A stretch of 64,000 nucleotides of DNA from an uncultured Mycoplasmatota bacterium (GCA_913062645.1 CAJXVW010000002.1:237433-301432); one strand, 5' to 3'. Counted from the first letter of the stretch, positions 45,372 through 55,681 are shown. The notes: generated by a model not told the origin, from the sequence alone. Translations and numbers: made by a program.

Positions 45372-45911
45372 TTATTTACGGAACGGCATGCCGAACTGAC
45401 TGAGGAGCTCGAGGCCCTCGACATCGGTATTGGCCGTTGTGACGATGACGATGTCCATCCCGCGGACGCGGTTGACTTTGTCATAATTGATTTCGGGGAA
45501 GATCAGCTGTTCCTTGACACCGAGGGTATAGTTCCCACGCCCGTCGAATGCCGTTTTGCTGACGCCTTGGAAGTCGCGTACCCGGGGCAGCGCGATGTTG
45601 ATCAACTTGTCGAGGAAGTCGAACATCCGCTCGCCGCGGAGCGTGACCTTGCAGCCGATCGCCATTCCCTCGCGGAGTTTGAAGTTGGAGATCGATTTTT
45701 TCGCTTTGGTGATGACAGGTTTCTGGCCGGTGAGCTGGGTCAGCTCGGCGACCGCGTCGTCCAATGCTTTTGAGTTCATGATGGCGTCGCCGACGCCCAT
45801 GTTGACAACCACTTTGACGATCTTCGGGGCCGCCATCGGGGTTGTGTAATTGAATTTCTCCATCAGTGCGGGGCGCACTTTATCATTGTATGTTGCTTGC
45901 AGACGATTCAT
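45372..45911 (-). CDS. rplE: 50S ribosomal protein L5
   Basis: 179 residues. [36 protein letters not shown] and [16 protein letters not shown] are conserved. Binds 5S rRNA and contacts S13. Confidence 0.97.
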   Translation of the reverse strand: MNRLQATYNDKVRPALMEKFNYTTPMAAPKIVKVVVNMGVGDAIMNSKALDDAVAELTQLTGQKPVITKAKKSISNFKLREGMAIGCKVTLRGERMFDFLDKLINIALPRVRDFQGVSKTAFDGRGNYTLGVKEQLIFPEINYDKVNRVRGMDIVIVTTANTDVEGLELLSQFGMPFRK

Positions 45912-45931
45912 ATGTAGTGGCCTCCTTTCCG

Positions 45932-46261
45932 TTAGTCTAATACCTCACCAGTTTTTTTCGAATAACGAACTTTTCTGGTGACTTGTTTTTTGCGGACGGT
46001 TTCCGTGACGGTCTTGTAGCCGATGCGGGTCGGACCCTGCTTCTTCTCGACGATCATCACGTTGGAAGCATGAATCGGTGCTTCGTATTCCAGGATCCCG
46101 CCGTCGGGATGAGCCTGGGTCGGTTTGGCGTGTTTCTTGATTTTGTTGACGCCTTCGACGATGACGCGATTCGTTTTCGGATAGACTTTCAGGACTTCGC
46201 CCTCTTTGCCGAGGTTGGCGCCGCTGATGACGCGGACGGTATCTCCTTTTTTGATTTTCAT
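45932..46261 (-). CDS. rplX: 50S ribosomal protein L24
   Basis: 109 residues with a KOW motif: [38 protein letters not shown]. Early assembly protein of the 50S subunit. Confidence 0.97.
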   Translation of the reverse strand: MKIKKGDTVRVISGANLGKEGEVLKVYPKTNRVIVEGVNKIKKHAKPTQAHPDGGILEYEAPIHASNVMIVEKKQGPTRIGYKTVTETVRKKQVTRKVRYSKKTGEVLD

Positions 46262-46276
46262 GTGAGTACCTCCTCC

Positions 46277-46645
46277 TTACAGTACTTCCGGAGCCAGCGA
46301 GACGATTTTCATGTAACCGGCTTCGCGAAGCTCACGGGCCACCGGGCCGAAGATGCGGGTGCCGCGCGGACTCTTGTCCTCGCGCACGATCACGGCGGCG
46401 TTGTCATCGAATCGAATATAGCTTCCGTCTTTGCGACGGATCGGTTTTTTGGTGCGTACGATTACAGCTCTCAGGATTTCTCCTTTTTTGACCATTCCAC
46501 CGGGAGTAGCCGACTTGACTGTAACCACGACGACATCTCCGACTGAGGCGTATTTACGCCCCGTGCCTCCCAAAACCTTGATCGTCAAGACTTCGCGAGC
46601 ACCGGAGTTGTCTGCTACTTTCATTCTTGATTCTTGTTGAATCAT
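46277..46645 (-). CDS. rplN: 50S ribosomal protein L14
   Basis: 122 residues. [27 protein letters not shown] and [14 protein letters not shown] are diagnostic. Lies at the subunit interface. Confidence 0.97.
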   Translation of the reverse strand: MIQQESRMKVADNSGAREVLTIKVLGGTGRKYASVGDVVVVTVKSATPGGMVKKGEILRAVIVRTKKPIRRKDGSYIRFDDNAAVIVREDKSPRGTRIFGPVARELREAGYMKIVSLAPEVL

Positions 46646-46678
46646 GGTGATAGCCTCCTTATTTACTCTGAACCGCTG

Positions 46679-46933
46679 TTACGAGGTTGTTTCGACAACT
46701 TCCAACAGACGGAATCGTTTGGATTTGGACAATGGACGGGTCTCCATTATCTTGACGACATCTCCGACTTTGGCCTGGTTGGCTTCGTCGTGAGCTGCGA
46801 ACTTCTTGGTCTGGACGACGCGCTTACCGTAGAGCGGGTGCTTGCGGTAGGTCTGAACCAGAACGGTGATGGTCTTGTCGTTGGTGTCCGATACCACGGT
46901 ACCGGTCATGACTCTGCGTTGTTTGCGTTCCAT
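46679..46933 (-). CDS. rpsQ: 30S ribosomal protein S17
   Basis: 84 residues. [32 protein letters not shown] and [21 protein letters not shown] show the OB fold of S17. Confidence 0.97.
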   Translation of the reverse strand: MERKQRRVMTGTVVSDTNDKTITVLVQTYRKHPLYGKRVVQTKKFAAHDEANQAKVGDVVKIMETRPLSKSKRFRLLEVVETTS

Positions 46934-46950
46934 GTTATTCTCTCCTCACT

Positions 46951-47139
46951 CTACTCGGCGCGCTCGTTGAGAACGGTTTTCATTCTCGCGATCGCTTTCT
47001 TGACGGTGCCGATTCGAGCCGTGTTCTCGAGTTGTCCGGTGGCCTGCTGGAAACGCAGGTCGAACAGTTCGCGTTTGAGTTCTTTGATTTCTTCGTTGAT
47101 CTTGGTTGTCTCCCAAGTGCGGATTTCGTTAGCTTTCAC
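46951..47139 (-). CDS. rpmC: 50S ribosomal protein L29, GTG start inside rplP
   Basis: 62 residues. The GTG at 47139 gives the normal L29 N-terminus [22 protein letters not shown]; the track's longer start is nested in rplP and not homologous. [22 protein letters not shown] is typical. It overlaps the rplP end by 11 bases, so it is translated by coupling. Confidence 0.93.
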   Translation of the reverse strand: MKANEIRTWETTKINEEIKELKRELFDLRFQQATGQLENTARIGTVKKAIARMKTVLNERAE

Positions 47140-47556
47140 TCGAATCACCACTTTCGCGTTTGACAAATTTCGTGGTTACCGGGAGTTTGTGCTGGGCGAG
47201 GCGAAGCGCTTCGCGAGCGACGTCTTCCGGTACGCCGCCGATTTCAAACATGATCGTTCCCTGTTTGACAACGGCGACAAATCCGTCCGGGGCGCCTTTC
47301 CCGGATCCCATGCGGACTTCCAGCGGCTTGGCGGTTTTCGCCATGTGCGGGAAGATGCGGATCCAGACTTTCCCCTGACGTTTCATGTAACGCGTCATCG
47401 CGATACGGGCGGCTTCGATCTGGCGGTTGGTGATCCATGCGCCTTGGGTGGCCATGAGACCATAGTCACCGAAGTTGATGAACATGCCGCCTTTCGCTTT
47501 GCCTTCGTATTTGACGCGATGAGGGCGTCGATATTTGGTGCGTTTCGGAGTTAACA

Positions 47557-47557
<1 letters not shown>
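47129..47557 (-). CDS. rplP: 50S ribosomal protein L16
   Basis: 142 residues from the ATG at 47557. [24 protein letters not shown] and [26 protein letters not shown] are conserved. Shares one base with the rpsC stop (TAATG). Confidence 0.97.
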
Positions 47558-48210
<653 letters not shown>

Positions 48211-48221
48211 GTGATACCCTC

Positions 48222-48563
48222 CTATTCTCTCTCAGCCACGACACAGGTGATGTGGCTGGTGCGTTTCATGATGGCCGTGGCGCGACCTTGCGCGCGGGGC
48301 CGGAATCGTTTCAGCGTGGGACCTTCGTTGGCGAAGATTTCCTTCACGTAGAGGTCTTCCACGTCCATGTTGTAGTTGTGTTCGGCGTTGGCGACGGCCG
48401 ATTGAATCAGCTTCTCGACAACGGGACTGGCCGCTTTCGGGGTGAAGCGCAGAATGGCGAGCGCTTCGCCGACGGACTTGCCGCGAACGAGGTCGATGAC
48501 CAATTTGACTTTGCGAGAAGAGATGCGTACCATCTTGGCAGTTGCTTTGGCTTCCATATTCAT
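48222..48563 (-). CDS. rplV: 50S ribosomal protein L22
   Basis: 113 residues. [27 protein letters not shown] and [24 protein letters not shown] are conserved. A second ATG two codons in could be the start. Its loop lines the exit tunnel. Confidence 0.96.
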   Translation of the reverse strand: MNMEAKATAKMVRISSRKVKLVIDLVRGKSVGEALAILRFTPKAASPVVEKLIQSAVANAEHNYNMDVEDLYVKEIFANEGPTLKRFRPRAQGRATAIMKRTSHITCVVAERE

Positions 48564-48568
48564 CTACC

Positions 48569-48847
48569 CTACTTTCTCTTCGCTTTCTTGTCGGTGCCGT
48601 GACCGCGGTTGCTGCGGGTCGGAGCGAACTCGCCCAGCTTGTGTCCGACCATGTCTTCCTGGACGTACACGGGGATGTGTTCCTTGCCGTTGTAAACGGC
48701 GATCGTATGACCGATGAATTCGGGGAAGATCGTCGAACGACGAGACCATGTCTGGATGACGCGTTTCTTGCCCTCTTTGTTCAGTGCTTCGACTTTCTTG
48801 AAGAGGTGTTCGTCCACAAAGGGACCTTTTTTTATTGAACGTGACAT
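48569..48847 (-). CDS. rpsS: 30S ribosomal protein S19
   Basis: 92 residues from the ATG at 48847 (GAGGAGGAACTC upstream); the longer track start enters rpl[21 protein letters not shown] and [24 protein letters not shown] are typical. Confidence 0.97.
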   Translation of the reverse strand: MSRSIKKGPFVDEHLFKKVEALNKEGKKRVIQTWSRRSTIFPEFIGHTIAVYNGKEHIPVYVQEDMVGHKLGEFAPTRSNRGHGTDKKAKRK

Positions 48848-48864
48848 ATGTGAGTTCCTCCTCT

Positions 48865-49695
48865 CTACTTGTTCCGACGGCGAACGATGTATTTGTCGCT
48901 CGGTTTGTTCCGACGTCTGGTTTTCTTGCCGAGGGCGGGTTTGCCCCACGGGGTGACCGGGCTTTTCTTCCCGATCGGCTGACGGCCTTCGCCGCCGCCG
49001 TGCGGATGGTCCACCGGGTTCATGACGCTACCGCGAACCGTCGGACGGACGCCGCGATGGCGTTGTTTGCCGGCTTTGCCGATGCTGATCAGCGAGTAAT
49101 CGGCGTTGCCGACTTCCCCGATCGTCGCACGACAGGTCGCGAGGATGCGACGGACTTCGCCGCTGTTGAGGCGGACGAGCACGTATTTTTCTTCGCGGCC
49201 GAGAATCTGGGCGCTGGTGCCGGCGGCGCGGACGAGCTGGCCGCCTTTGCCGGGTTTCAATTCGATGTTGTGAATGACGGTACCAACGGGGATGTTGCGC
49301 AGCGGCAGGGCGTTGCCGACTTTGATGTCGGCGCCTTCGCCGCTTTCGATCATCATGCCGACCTTGAGGCCTTTGGGCACGAGGATGTAGCGTTTTTCGC
49401 CGTCGACGTAATGAATCAGCGCGATGAATGCGTTGCGGTTGGGGTCGTACTCGATGGTCGCGACCTTGCCCGGTATGTTGTCTTTGTTCCGTTTGAAGTC
49501 AATGATGCGGTACTTGCGCTTGGAGCCACCGCCGCGATGGCGGACGGTGATCTTGCCTTGCGTGTTGCGTCCCGATTTCTTGTTCAGCGTTACGAGCAGC
49601 GAGCGCTCCGGCTTATCGGTGGTGACCTCCGAATAGTCGAGAGTCGTCATGTGACGCGTACCATTCGTCATTGCTTTGTATTTCTTTAAAGCCAT
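48865..49695 (-). CDS. rplB: 50S ribosomal protein L2
   Basis: 276 residues. [28 protein letters not shown] and [15 protein letters not shown], with the His needed for peptidyl transfer, are present. One of the most conserved proteins of the subunit. Confidence 0.98.
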   Translation of the reverse strand: MALKKYKAMTNGTRHMTTLDYSEVTTDKPERSLLVTLNKKSGRNTQGKITVRHRGGGSKRKYRIIDFKRNKDNIPGKVATIEYDPNRNAFIALIHYVDGEKRYILVPKGLKVGMMIESGEGADIKVGNALPLRNIPVGTVIHNIELKPGKGGQLVRAAGTSAQILGREEKYVLVRLNSGEVRRILATCRATIGEVGNADYSLISIGKAGKQRHRGVRPTVRGSVMNPVDHPHGGGEGRQPIGKKSPVTPWGKPALGKKTRRRNKPSDKYIVRRRNK

Positions 49696-49715
49696 AACAG
49701 TAACCTCCTTAAGGA

Positions 49716-50000
49716 TTAAGCGTTGAAGATTTCAATCTTGCTACCTTCAGCGAGCGTGACGATTGCCTTCGTAACAGCTGGTTTGAAACCTTGGTATTGG
49801 CCGACGCGTTTTTTCTTCGGCGTGGTCTTGATCTTGTTGACTTTCGTGACTTTGACGTCGAACAGTTCTTCGATCGCCTGTTTGATCTGGATCTTGTTGG
49901 CGCGCTTGTCGACGTCGAAGGTGTACTTGTTCTCCTGTTCGGCGAGCAGCATCGATTTTTCCGTGATGATCGGGCGTTTGATGATTTCGCTGGCTAACAT
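49716..50000 (-). CDS. rplW: 50S ribosomal protein L23
   Basis: 94 residues. [26 protein letters not shown] and [22 protein letters not shown] are typical. Docking site for trigger factor and SRP at the exit. Start overlaps the rplD stop by one base. Confidence 0.97.
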   Translation of the reverse strand: MLASEIIKRPIITEKSMLLAEQENKYTFDVDKRANKIQIKQAIEELFDVKVTKVNKIKTTPKKKRVGQYQGFKPAVTKAIVTLAEGSKIEIFNA

Positions 50001-50623
50001 TATCCAAGCACCTCCTCGTATTGTTTGACGGCGTCGGCGGTCGCTACGATGGTGGGGAAGTTCATCAGTTCGTAGACGCTGGCCTGGCTGACGGTGGTGA
50101 CGGTCACGTTCGGCAGGTTGCGCGCCGACAGCATGACTGCTTCATTGGTTTGGTCGAGGACGACGGCGACTTTGCCTTCGAGCTTGAGGCTCGCGAGCAC
50201 GGCGACCATGTCCTTGGTTTTGATGTCGCTCAGTTCGAGTTTGTCCAAGACGAGGAACTTCTCGTCAGCGACGCGGCTCGAGAGAACGCTTTTCAGTGCG
50301 AGACGACGCACTTTCTTGTTGACTTTGAGTTTGTACTGACGCGGAGTCGGTCCAAACGTGATTCCGCCGCCGACCCAGATCGGGCTGGTGTTGGAACCGG
50401 CGCGGGCACGGCCCGTGCCTTTCTGACGCCAGGGTTTGCGACCGCCGCCGCGAACGGCTGCGCGGTTCTTGGTGCTGGCGGTGCCTTGGCGCATTGCGGC
50501 GCGCTGGGCTTTGACGACATCATAAACCGCCTGCTCGTTGGGTTCGATGCCGAATACGCTGTTGTTGAGTTCGAGTTCGCCGACGGTGTTACCGGCCTGA
50601 TTGTAGAGTGTGACTTTAGGCAT
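50000..50623 (-). CDS. rplD: 50S ribosomal protein L4
   Basis: 207 residues. [28 protein letters not shown] is the tunnel loop. In many bacteria L4 also controls the S10 operon by acting on its leader; whether it does here depends on the leader seen at 51685-51806. Confidence 0.97.
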   Translation of the reverse strand: MPKVTLYNQAGNTVGELELNNSVFGIEPNEQAVYDVVKAQRAAMRQGTASTKNRAAVRGGGRKPWRQKGTGRARAGSNTSPIWVGGGITFGPTPRQYKLKVNKKVRRLALKSVLSSRVADEKFLVLDKLELSDIKTKDMVAVLASLKLEGKVAVVLDQTNEAVMLSARNLPNVTVTTVSQASVYELMNFPTIVATADAVKQYEEVLG

Positions 50624-50646
50624 GTGTATTCTCCCTTCGACTCGTC

Positions 50647-51348
50647 TTACTCGGCTGCTTCTTCGGTGGCAGGTTCATTGCTTGCCACAGCGAAATCCGC
50701 AGGATTGAGCGGCTCTACCGGAGTCGATTTGACCGCGTGTTTGACGAACACGAGGCCTTTCTTCGGTCCCGGGACGGAGCCTTTGATGAGCAGGACGTTG
50801 CGCTCTAAGTCGACTTTGACGACTTCGAGATTTTGAATCGTTTTGGTTTCGTGTCCCATGTGACCCGGCAGGTTTTTGCCCGGACGGACATGGTTGGGGT
50901 CGATCGGACCCATCGAACCGGGGCCGCGGTGATAGTGGGAGCCATGTCCCATCGGGCCGCGGTGCTGGTTGTGGCGTTTGATGACGCCGGCGAAGCCTTT
51001 GCCCTTGGACGTTCCAGTGACATCGACCATTTCGCCTTCCGTGAAGATATTTACCCTAATCTCCTGACCTACTTCGAAGTTGTACAGCTCGGGGCCGCGA
51101 ACTTCTTTCAAGTAGCGCTTAGGATTGGCATCGGCTTTGGCGACGTGTCCCAGTTCGGGCTTGTTCGCAAGGCTGACGCGCTTGTCTTTGAAACCGAGTT
51201 GAACGGCTTCGTATCCATCATTTTCGATTGTTTTCTTTTGCAGAACTACGTTCGGTTCACATGCCACAACGGTGACCGGGATCAGTTTCCCGTCTTCGTT
51301 GAAGACTTGTGTCATACCAACTTTTGTTCCTAAGATACCTTTGGCCAT
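50647..51348 (-). CDS. rplC: 50S ribosomal protein L3 with acidic tail
   Basis: 233 residues, about 20 longer than usual. [23 protein letters not shown] and [22 protein letters not shown] are diagnostic. The extra C-terminal tail (PATEEAAE) is acidic and Ala-rich, unusual but seen in some lineages. Confidence 0.97.
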   Translation of the reverse strand: MAKGILGTKVGMTQVFNEDGKLIPVTVVACEPNVVLQKKTIENDGYEAVQLGFKDKRVSLANKPELGHVAKADANPKRYLKEVRGPELYNFEVGQEIRVNIFTEGEMVDVTGTSKGKGFAGVIKRHNQHRGPMGHGSHYHRGPGSMGPIDPNHVRPGKNLPGHMGHETKTIQNLEVVKVDLERNVLLIKGSVPGPKKGLVFVKHAVKSTPVEPLNPADFAVASNEPATEEAAE

Positions 51349-51374
51349 GAGTTACCTCCTTGTTTGAATTTGTG

Positions 51375-51680
51375 TTATTTGAGTACGATGTCAACACCGG
51401 ACGGCAAGTCCAGGTGCATCAGACTATCGATCGTCGCGGGTGTCGGATTGGTGATGTCGATCAACCGCTTGTGCGTACGACGTTCGAACTGTTCGCGGGA
51501 CGTCTTGTTGACGTGCACGCTGCGCAGGATCGTGAATACCTCTTTTTCGGTCGGGAGCGGAACGGGGCCGCTGATCTTCGCACCGGTTTTCTTACAGGTA
51601 TCGACGATTTTCTGTGCCGATTGGTCCAACAATCTGTGATCGTAGGATTTGAGTCTGATTCTGATACTTTGGTTCGCCAT
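51375..51680 (-). CDS. rpsJ: 30S ribosomal protein S10
   Basis: 101 residues. [23 protein letters not shown] and [18 protein letters not shown] are diagnostic. First gene of the 30-gene operon; also the NusE elongation factor partner of NusB. Confidence 0.97.
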   Translation of the reverse strand: MANQSIRIRLKSYDHRLLDQSAQKIVDTCKKTGAKISGPVPLPTEKEVFTILRSVHVNKTSREQFERRTHKRLIDITNPTPATIDSLMHLDLPSGVDIVLK

Positions 51681-51684
51681 AAAT

Positions 51685-51806
51685 GTTTTCCTCCTTCTGC
51701 CTATTTCAAGAATAGACTTGCTCCGTGGAAATTACCTGACCACCAAGACAACGCTTACGGGTGTGTCAGCAACCTCCCACTTCGTAGCCTGACTCAGGCG
51801 TGAGTC
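51685..51806 (-). ncRNA. S10-operon leader RNA (putative r-protein autoregulation element)
   Basis: Between the promoter and rpsJ, the minus strand contains GTGGGAGGTTGCTGACACAC and later GGTCAGGTAATTTCCACGGA followed by GCAAGTCT. These resemble my recollection of Bacillota S10 leaders (AGGTTGC-GACAC ... TTTCCACGGAGCAAGTCT). Such leaders are thought to bind an operon product, probably L4. Identity is from remembered motifs, not from a covariance search. Confidence 0.65.
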
Positions 51807-51812
51807 TTGAAC

Positions 51813-51841
51813 ATAATAGCAAAAAAGAAACGCCAATGCAA
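51813..51841 (-). promoter_or_regulatory. Promoter of the ribosomal protein operon
   Basis: On the minus strand TTGCAT and TATTAT are separated by exactly 17 bases. It drives rpsJ to rplQ; no other strong promoter was noticed inside the operon. The ~110 bases between this and the next promoter hold AT-rich DNA with no gene. Confidence 0.75.
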
Positions 51842-51954
51842 GACATTTATTCAGATTTTTCGGAAAAATATTTTCTATATAAATACATACGCTCGAGGAC
51901 GCCCAGAACAGGGGATTTTACCGCGAAACTTTTTTCAAAATTTTTTTTGCGTCT

Positions 51955-51982
51955 TTGCGAAGATCGTTGTTCATGATACAAT
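51955..51982 (+). promoter_or_regulatory. Promoter of the Crp/Fnr-family gene
   Basis: TTGCGA and TACAAT with 16 bases between, 34 bases before the ATG. Confidence 0.65.
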
Positions 51983-51986
51983 TGAT

Positions 51987-52000
51987 GTAACATATGTTAC
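51987..52000. promoter_or_regulatory. Perfect palindrome at the Crp/Fnr promoter
   Basis: GTAACAT-ATGTTAC, a perfect 14-base inverted repeat starting five bases after the -10, around the expected transcription start. Likely operator for autorepression by the encoded Crp/Fnr protein. Confidence 0.65.
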
Positions 52001-52016
52001 GGAATGGAGGCTCGCC

Positions 52017-52637
52017 ATGGAACTCAAACATAGCCGGTTGTTTCAAAACACTGGAATCGACACATCCCCGATCGAGCGCAAACAGTTCCCCGCCAATTAC
52101 ACGATCGAGCTGGAAGGCGATGAGTCGACCTACATCGCCGTTGTTTTGGAGGGATCCATCCATGTCCAGGCCTACACCTTGTCCGGCCACACGATTACGA
52201 TCAACACGCTCACCGCGGGGATGATTTATGGTGATGTCTTGCTGTATGGGACCATCAACCACAACTATCCCGGCAATCTGATCACCGCCCAACCGACGAC
52301 CATCGCCGTTGTTCCCAACGATCTGGTTCGCCACCACCTGCGCACGAACACCGTCTTTCAAGATAACTTTCTGACGCTTCTCGCCGACAAGGTCTATATC
52401 TACAACTGGCACTCCAAACTGCTCAGCCAGGACACGATCCGTGACAAGATCCTCTTCTACCTTCATGAAGAGATTCGCATCCAAGGAGCCAATCGCATCC
52501 ATCTCAACATGACCAAAGAAGAACTTGCCCGCAAACTCTACGTCCAGCGCCCATCGCTGTCCCGCGAGCTGGCGGCGATGAAACAGGACGGACTGATCGA
52601 GTACGACCGCAAGACAATCACCCTCCTGGCAAGTTGA
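52017..52637 (+). CDS. Crp/Fnr-family transcriptional regulator
   Basis: 206 residues from the ATG at 52017 (TGGAGG before it). The N-terminal ~110 residues are a cyclic-nucleotide-binding-like jelly roll (AVVLEGSIHVQAYTLSGHTITINTLTAGMIYGDVLLY). The C-terminal winged HTH is MTKEELARKLYVQRPSLSRELAAMKQDGLIEYD. No Cys cluster is seen, so it is not an Fe-S Fnr. Some homologues (ArcR) control arginine deiminase genes, and an arc operon lies 6 kb away, but this is only suggestive. Confidence 0.85.
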   Translation: MELKHSRLFQNTGIDTSPIERKQFPANYTIELEGDESTYIAVVLEGSIHVQAYTLSGHTITINTLTAGMIYGDVLLYGTINHNYPGNLITAQPTTIAVVPNDLVRHHLRTNTVFQDNFLTLLADKVYIYNWHSKLLSQDTIRDKILFYLHEEIRIQGANRIHLNMTKEELARKLYVQRPSLSRELAAMKQDGLIEYDRKTITLLAS

Positions 52638-52656
52638 ACGCAATTACACGCATATA

Positions 52657-52695
52657 AAACACCGATTCGAGTCGTTCTCGAATCGGTGTTTTTTG
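52657..52695. terminator. Bidirectional terminator
   Basis: AACACCGATTCGA / TCGAATCGGTGTT with a seven-base loop, A-run and T-run, between the convergent Crp/Fnr and nitroreductase genes. Confidence 0.85.
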
Positions 52696-52713
52696 TAGTA
52701 GCGATGTAGCGAC

Positions 52714-53571
52714 TCAATCCGCGGGGTGGTTCTCCCGATGCGCCCAGATCAGGCCGTTGTCATACAGAATGTCCATGATGTCGGTATTGTCGCGGGCCAT
52801 CCAGTTGGCGACATAATGAAGTCCGAAATACCGCATCGGCATCGATACCTCGCTGATGGACTGCAGGTATTGTTCGACATCCGCGACCGCCTCTTCTCCT
52901 TCGGTCTCGCGGACGACCGACAGAATCTGTTCGCGGTGTTTGTCCGAAAGCGGGATGGTTCGATTGGCGTACTTCTCGTCGTACCAGGCGTTCACCTCGT
53001 CATCGGAACAACGTTGATACTGTTCGCGATGAACGACGGCGTCGACGCTCAGTTTGGGAGCGATTTTCGGTGGTTTGGTCGGATACCCCATGGTAAGAAG
53101 CACCACCGGTACCACCCCTTTGGGCAAGGCGAACTTCTTCTGCAGTTTGGGAATGATGTCAACGGTGGTTCCGATGTACACCGACCCGATGCCCAGCGCA
53201 TTCGCGGCGGTTTCAATGGTTTGCGCGCAGATGATGACATCCTGGAACGAGATCCAGAAATGCCGGAAGCTCTTGTCCATCACGAATGGTGCCTTGTGCG
53301 CCTTGCTCCATTGTTTGAGCCGATGGTAGTCGATACAGAACAACAGGTTGAGCGGCGCTGTGCCGATGAATGGCTGCAGGTTCTGTTCGACAAACCAGCG
53401 ACGATTCTCCTCCGCTTCGATGCGGATGATGGATATCGGCTGGAGATTGCCTCCCGATGCGGCGTGCATGCCAGCCTGTAAAATCGTTTGAATCGTCTTT
53501 TCGGGAATTGTTTCATCGGTGAAATTGCGGACGCTGCCGCGGTTCATGAGTACTTGCAAGGTTTCATTCAT
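52714..53571 (-). CDS. Nitroreductase-family FMN protein
   Basis: 285 residues from the ATG at 53571 (GGGAGGGATCCAC before it). MNRGSVRNFTDETIPEKTIQTILQAGMHAASGGNLQP is the family start with the FMN-binding R-S-x-R-x-F box; SFQDVIICAQTIETAANALGIGSVYIG and VVLLTMGYPTKPP are the other conserved parts. The last ~80 residues extend beyond a typical ~200-residue nitroreductase. Reduces flavin-linked substrates; native one unknown. Confidence 0.85.
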   Translation of the reverse strand: MNETLQVLMNRGSVRNFTDETIPEKTIQTILQAGMHAASGGNLQPISIIRIEAEENRRWFVEQNLQPFIGTAPLNLLFCIDYHRLKQWSKAHKAPFVMDKSFRHFWISFQDVIICAQTIETAANALGIGSVYIGTTVDIIPKLQKKFALPKGVVPVVLLTMGYPTKPPKIAPKLSVDAVVHREQYQRCSDDEVNAWYDEKYANRTIPLSDKHREQILSVVRETEGEEAVADVEQYLQSISEVSMPMRYFGLHYVANWMARDNTDIMDILYDNGLIWAHRENHPAD

Positions 53572-53667
53572 GTGGATCCCTCCCATCCACGTTTCATGAT
53601 ACCGCAAATCCGTGGATACCTCAATGGTTAATTGTCCGCCAAATCGTCATGTTCGACACATGAATGA

Positions 53668-53702
53668 ACAACACCCGCAAGAATGCTCTTGCGGGTGTTG
53701 TG
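53668..53702 (-). terminator. Terminator after the DUF5684-like gene
   Basis: ACAACACCCGCAAGA / TCTTGCGGGTGTTGT with a four-base loop, 22 bases past the stop at 53724; T-run weak, but the stem is long. Confidence 0.65.
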
Positions 53703-53723
53703 ATTGGATTGTTGATTGTTGGC

Positions 53724-54089
53724 TTAGTAATTGCCAACGTAATACGAGTCGCCAAGTCCCAGATGAATCGTGAAGATGCCCGGGAACACGGCCATCAGAA
53801 TTTGATACAGGACGCTCTTGTCAAAGGCTCTGGCGATCATGAAGTAGACAAGCAACATGTATGCTGCGTTGAGATACGGAACAAAGATCAGGATGAACAG
53901 CCATTCCGGGAATCCGGCGATTTTGTTCATCACGTAGACGTTCCAGAACGGCACAACCGCGGCGATTGGTTCTTCTCCTGCCTTCTCGAAGAGTTTCACC
54001 AATGCGATGATGTTGAGCAACAACAGTAACAATGATAAGATGGCTAGGAATACTAGCATTCCAAACCCTAATTCAGAAATGATATCCAT
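53724..54089 (-). CDS. DUF5684-like small membrane protein
   Basis: 121 residues with about four hydrophobic segments. The LFEKAGEEPIAAVVPFWNVYVMNKIAGFPEWLFIL segment fits DUF5684, often called signal-peptidase-like membrane proteins in annotation although no catalytic motif is present. Monocistronic. Function unknown. Confidence 0.7.
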   Translation of the reverse strand: MDIISELGFGMLVFLAILSLLLLLLNIIALVKLFEKAGEEPIAAVVPFWNVYVMNKIAGFPEWLFILIFVPYLNAAYMLLVYFMIARAFDKSVLYQILMAVFPGIFTIHLGLGDSYYVGNY

Positions 54090-54235
54090 GTGTTTCTCCT
54101 TCCTTGTTTGAGTTCCCTCCCGGTGCGAATCATCAGCAATCGCAACAGGACGTGTCGAAATACATTATATCATATGAATGTCAAAAACGGAACCGCGTGT
54201 TTGAATTATTTGAAACGGCCCACCTTGGGGCCGTA

Positions 54236-55027
54236 TCAATTATTTCTTTGGGCGATGATCAACCGGTGTTCGCTGGAGGAATCTTTGATTCCCCATGCCG
54301 TGTCATGGAAGGAGCAAACACTAAATCCGTGATGATTCAGAAGATCTTTGATTTCGCCTTCCGTAAACACCTTAAGCCAGTTGAACAGTTCAACGGTTCT
54401 TGCTCCTTTGGCGACGATGTGATCGAGAACGATCCGCTCGCCGGAATACTTGGTTACGGTGACGTCAATGGTCGCCGGTCCGTTCATATAGAATCCGTCG
54501 GTTTCCTGGTAGGTGCTCCGGCCTTCTTCGATGCTGTCGTACCAATGGACATTGTGAACGTCAAAGAAGAAAATGCCGCCAGGTTTGAGGTGTCTTCGAA
54601 CGTTGTTCAACACGGCGCTTCTTCCCTGATCAGACAGCGCACTGAAGTCACAGTAAATCATCGTGATGACATCGTAGGTATCGCCCAGATAGACTTCGGT
54701 GTAGTTTCCCTCGACGTAGTTGACGTCCGCGTTCTGCGATTTGGCATACGCTAGCGAATGAGCCGAGAAGTCGACACCAGTTACGATTGCGCCACGTTGT
54801 TGATGCAAGTTGGTGTACAGTCCCGGACCACATCCGAAATCACATAGTTTGCTACCCGGTGACAAACCAAGTTCATTCCATATGAAATCCACGGTACGTT
54901 CGATGATGTCATACTTGCGTGAGGCGATGTCATCTGCGAAGGACAGATGGTGTTTCAGCATGTGTTTGGCGATATGGGGATCGGTCCACAGCGTCTTCAC
55001 GGTCATCTTCTCATATGGCTTAATCAT
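54236..55027 (-). CDS. SAM-dependent class I methyltransferase
   Basis: 263 residues from the ATG at 55027. LCDFGCGPGLYTNLHQQRGAIVTGVDFS is motif I and the acidic loop that binds SAM; YDVITMIYCDFSALS and LKPGGIFFFDVHNVHWYD are motifs II and III. Substrate unknown. It overlaps the MarR gene stop by eight bases, so the regulator and the enzyme form one operon. A weak GC-rich hairpin lies just past the stop. Confidence 0.85.
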   Translation of the reverse strand: MIKPYEKMTVKTLWTDPHIAKHMLKHHLSFADDIASRKYDIIERTVDFIWNELGLSPGSKLCDFGCGPGLYTNLHQQRGAIVTGVDFSAHSLAYAKSQNADVNYVEGNYTEVYLGDTYDVITMIYCDFSALSDQGRSAVLNNVRRHLKPGGIFFFDVHNVHWYDSIEEGRSTYQETDGFYMNGPATIDVTVTKYSGERIVLDHIVAKGARTVELFNWLKVFTEGEIKDLLNHHGFSVCSFHDTAWGIKDSSSEHRLIIAQRNN

Positions 55028-55451
55028 CGGTCTTCTCCTGTATCGTGGTAGCCACATCGATGATCTGCGGTTTGATGCGATTGGCAACGCGACTTGTCAG
55101 CATCCGTGACAGTTTCATCTCGAGCTCCTCGAAGGTGCCCTTGATTTCCGGTAGTTTCTGAAGTCCCGTCGGTGATAACGAGACATACGAATAAATCCCC
55201 TCGCTTCTTCTGGAAATGTAACCAAGCCGATCGAGTTTGTCCAAAAAACGTGTCGTTGTCGATGGTGAAATATCCAATGACGAAGAAATGTCCGATGGCG
55301 TCAGTTCCTTCCAGGCATCCAATAACATCATCAATAATCCATATGTCGGACTCATGCCAGTTGATTTGAATGCATCATCCGCCACCTTCGACACGATTCG
55401 ATGCATTCTAGCGACTCCGAAATACATGCTGTCATAGAGAAATTGTTCCAT
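55020..55451 (-). CDS. MarR-family transcriptional regulator
   Basis: 143 residues. GMSPTYGLLMMLLDAWKELTPSDISSSLDISPSTTTRFLDKLDRLGYISRRSEG is the winged HTH of MarR, ending with the DR-like wing. First gene of the operon with the methyltransferase; probably autoregulated through the palindrome at 55463-55478. Confidence 0.85.
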   Translation of the reverse strand: MEQFLYDSMYFGVARMHRIVSKVADDAFKSTGMSPTYGLLMMLLDAWKELTPSDISSSLDISPSTTTRFLDKLDRLGYISRRSEGIYSYVSLSPTGLQKLPEIKGTFEELEMKLSRMLTSRVANRIKPQIIDVATTIQEKTDD

Positions 55452-55462
55452 CCAATCACCTC

Positions 55463-55478
55463 ATTTGTATATACAAAT
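55463..55478. promoter_or_regulatory. Perfect 16-base palindrome, MarR operator candidate
   Basis: ATTTGTATATACAAAT, between the -10 and RBS of the marR-like gene and touching the -10. Size and place fit a MarR dimer site. Confidence 0.7.
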
Positions 55479-55505
55479 TATATCATTTATCCACAATGAA
55501 TGCAA
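55477..55505 (-). promoter_or_regulatory. Promoter of the MarR/methyltransferase operon
   Basis: Minus strand TTGCAT and TATAAT separated by exactly 17 bases. Confidence 0.75.
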
Positions 55506-55541
55506 CTACATTATTGCGTTTGAGAAGGGCTTGAATGCACG

Positions 55542-55573
55542 AGTGGTCAATATCATAATTAATATTGACCACT
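55542..55573. repeat. 32-base inverted repeat upstream of the EIIC gene
   Basis: AGTGGTCAATAT and ATATTGACCACT, perfect 12-base arms with an eight-base AT spacer. No T-run follows, so it is not an obvious terminator. Candidate operator for the divergent genes. Confidence 0.6.
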
Positions 55574-55681
55574 TGATCATTTAACAGTCATTATTGTATA
55601 GACCATCTCGTTGGAAACAATCCCATATGGCGGTTTGTTTTAATGTATAATATGATTAGAACATACGAAAGGAGGGTGCCT

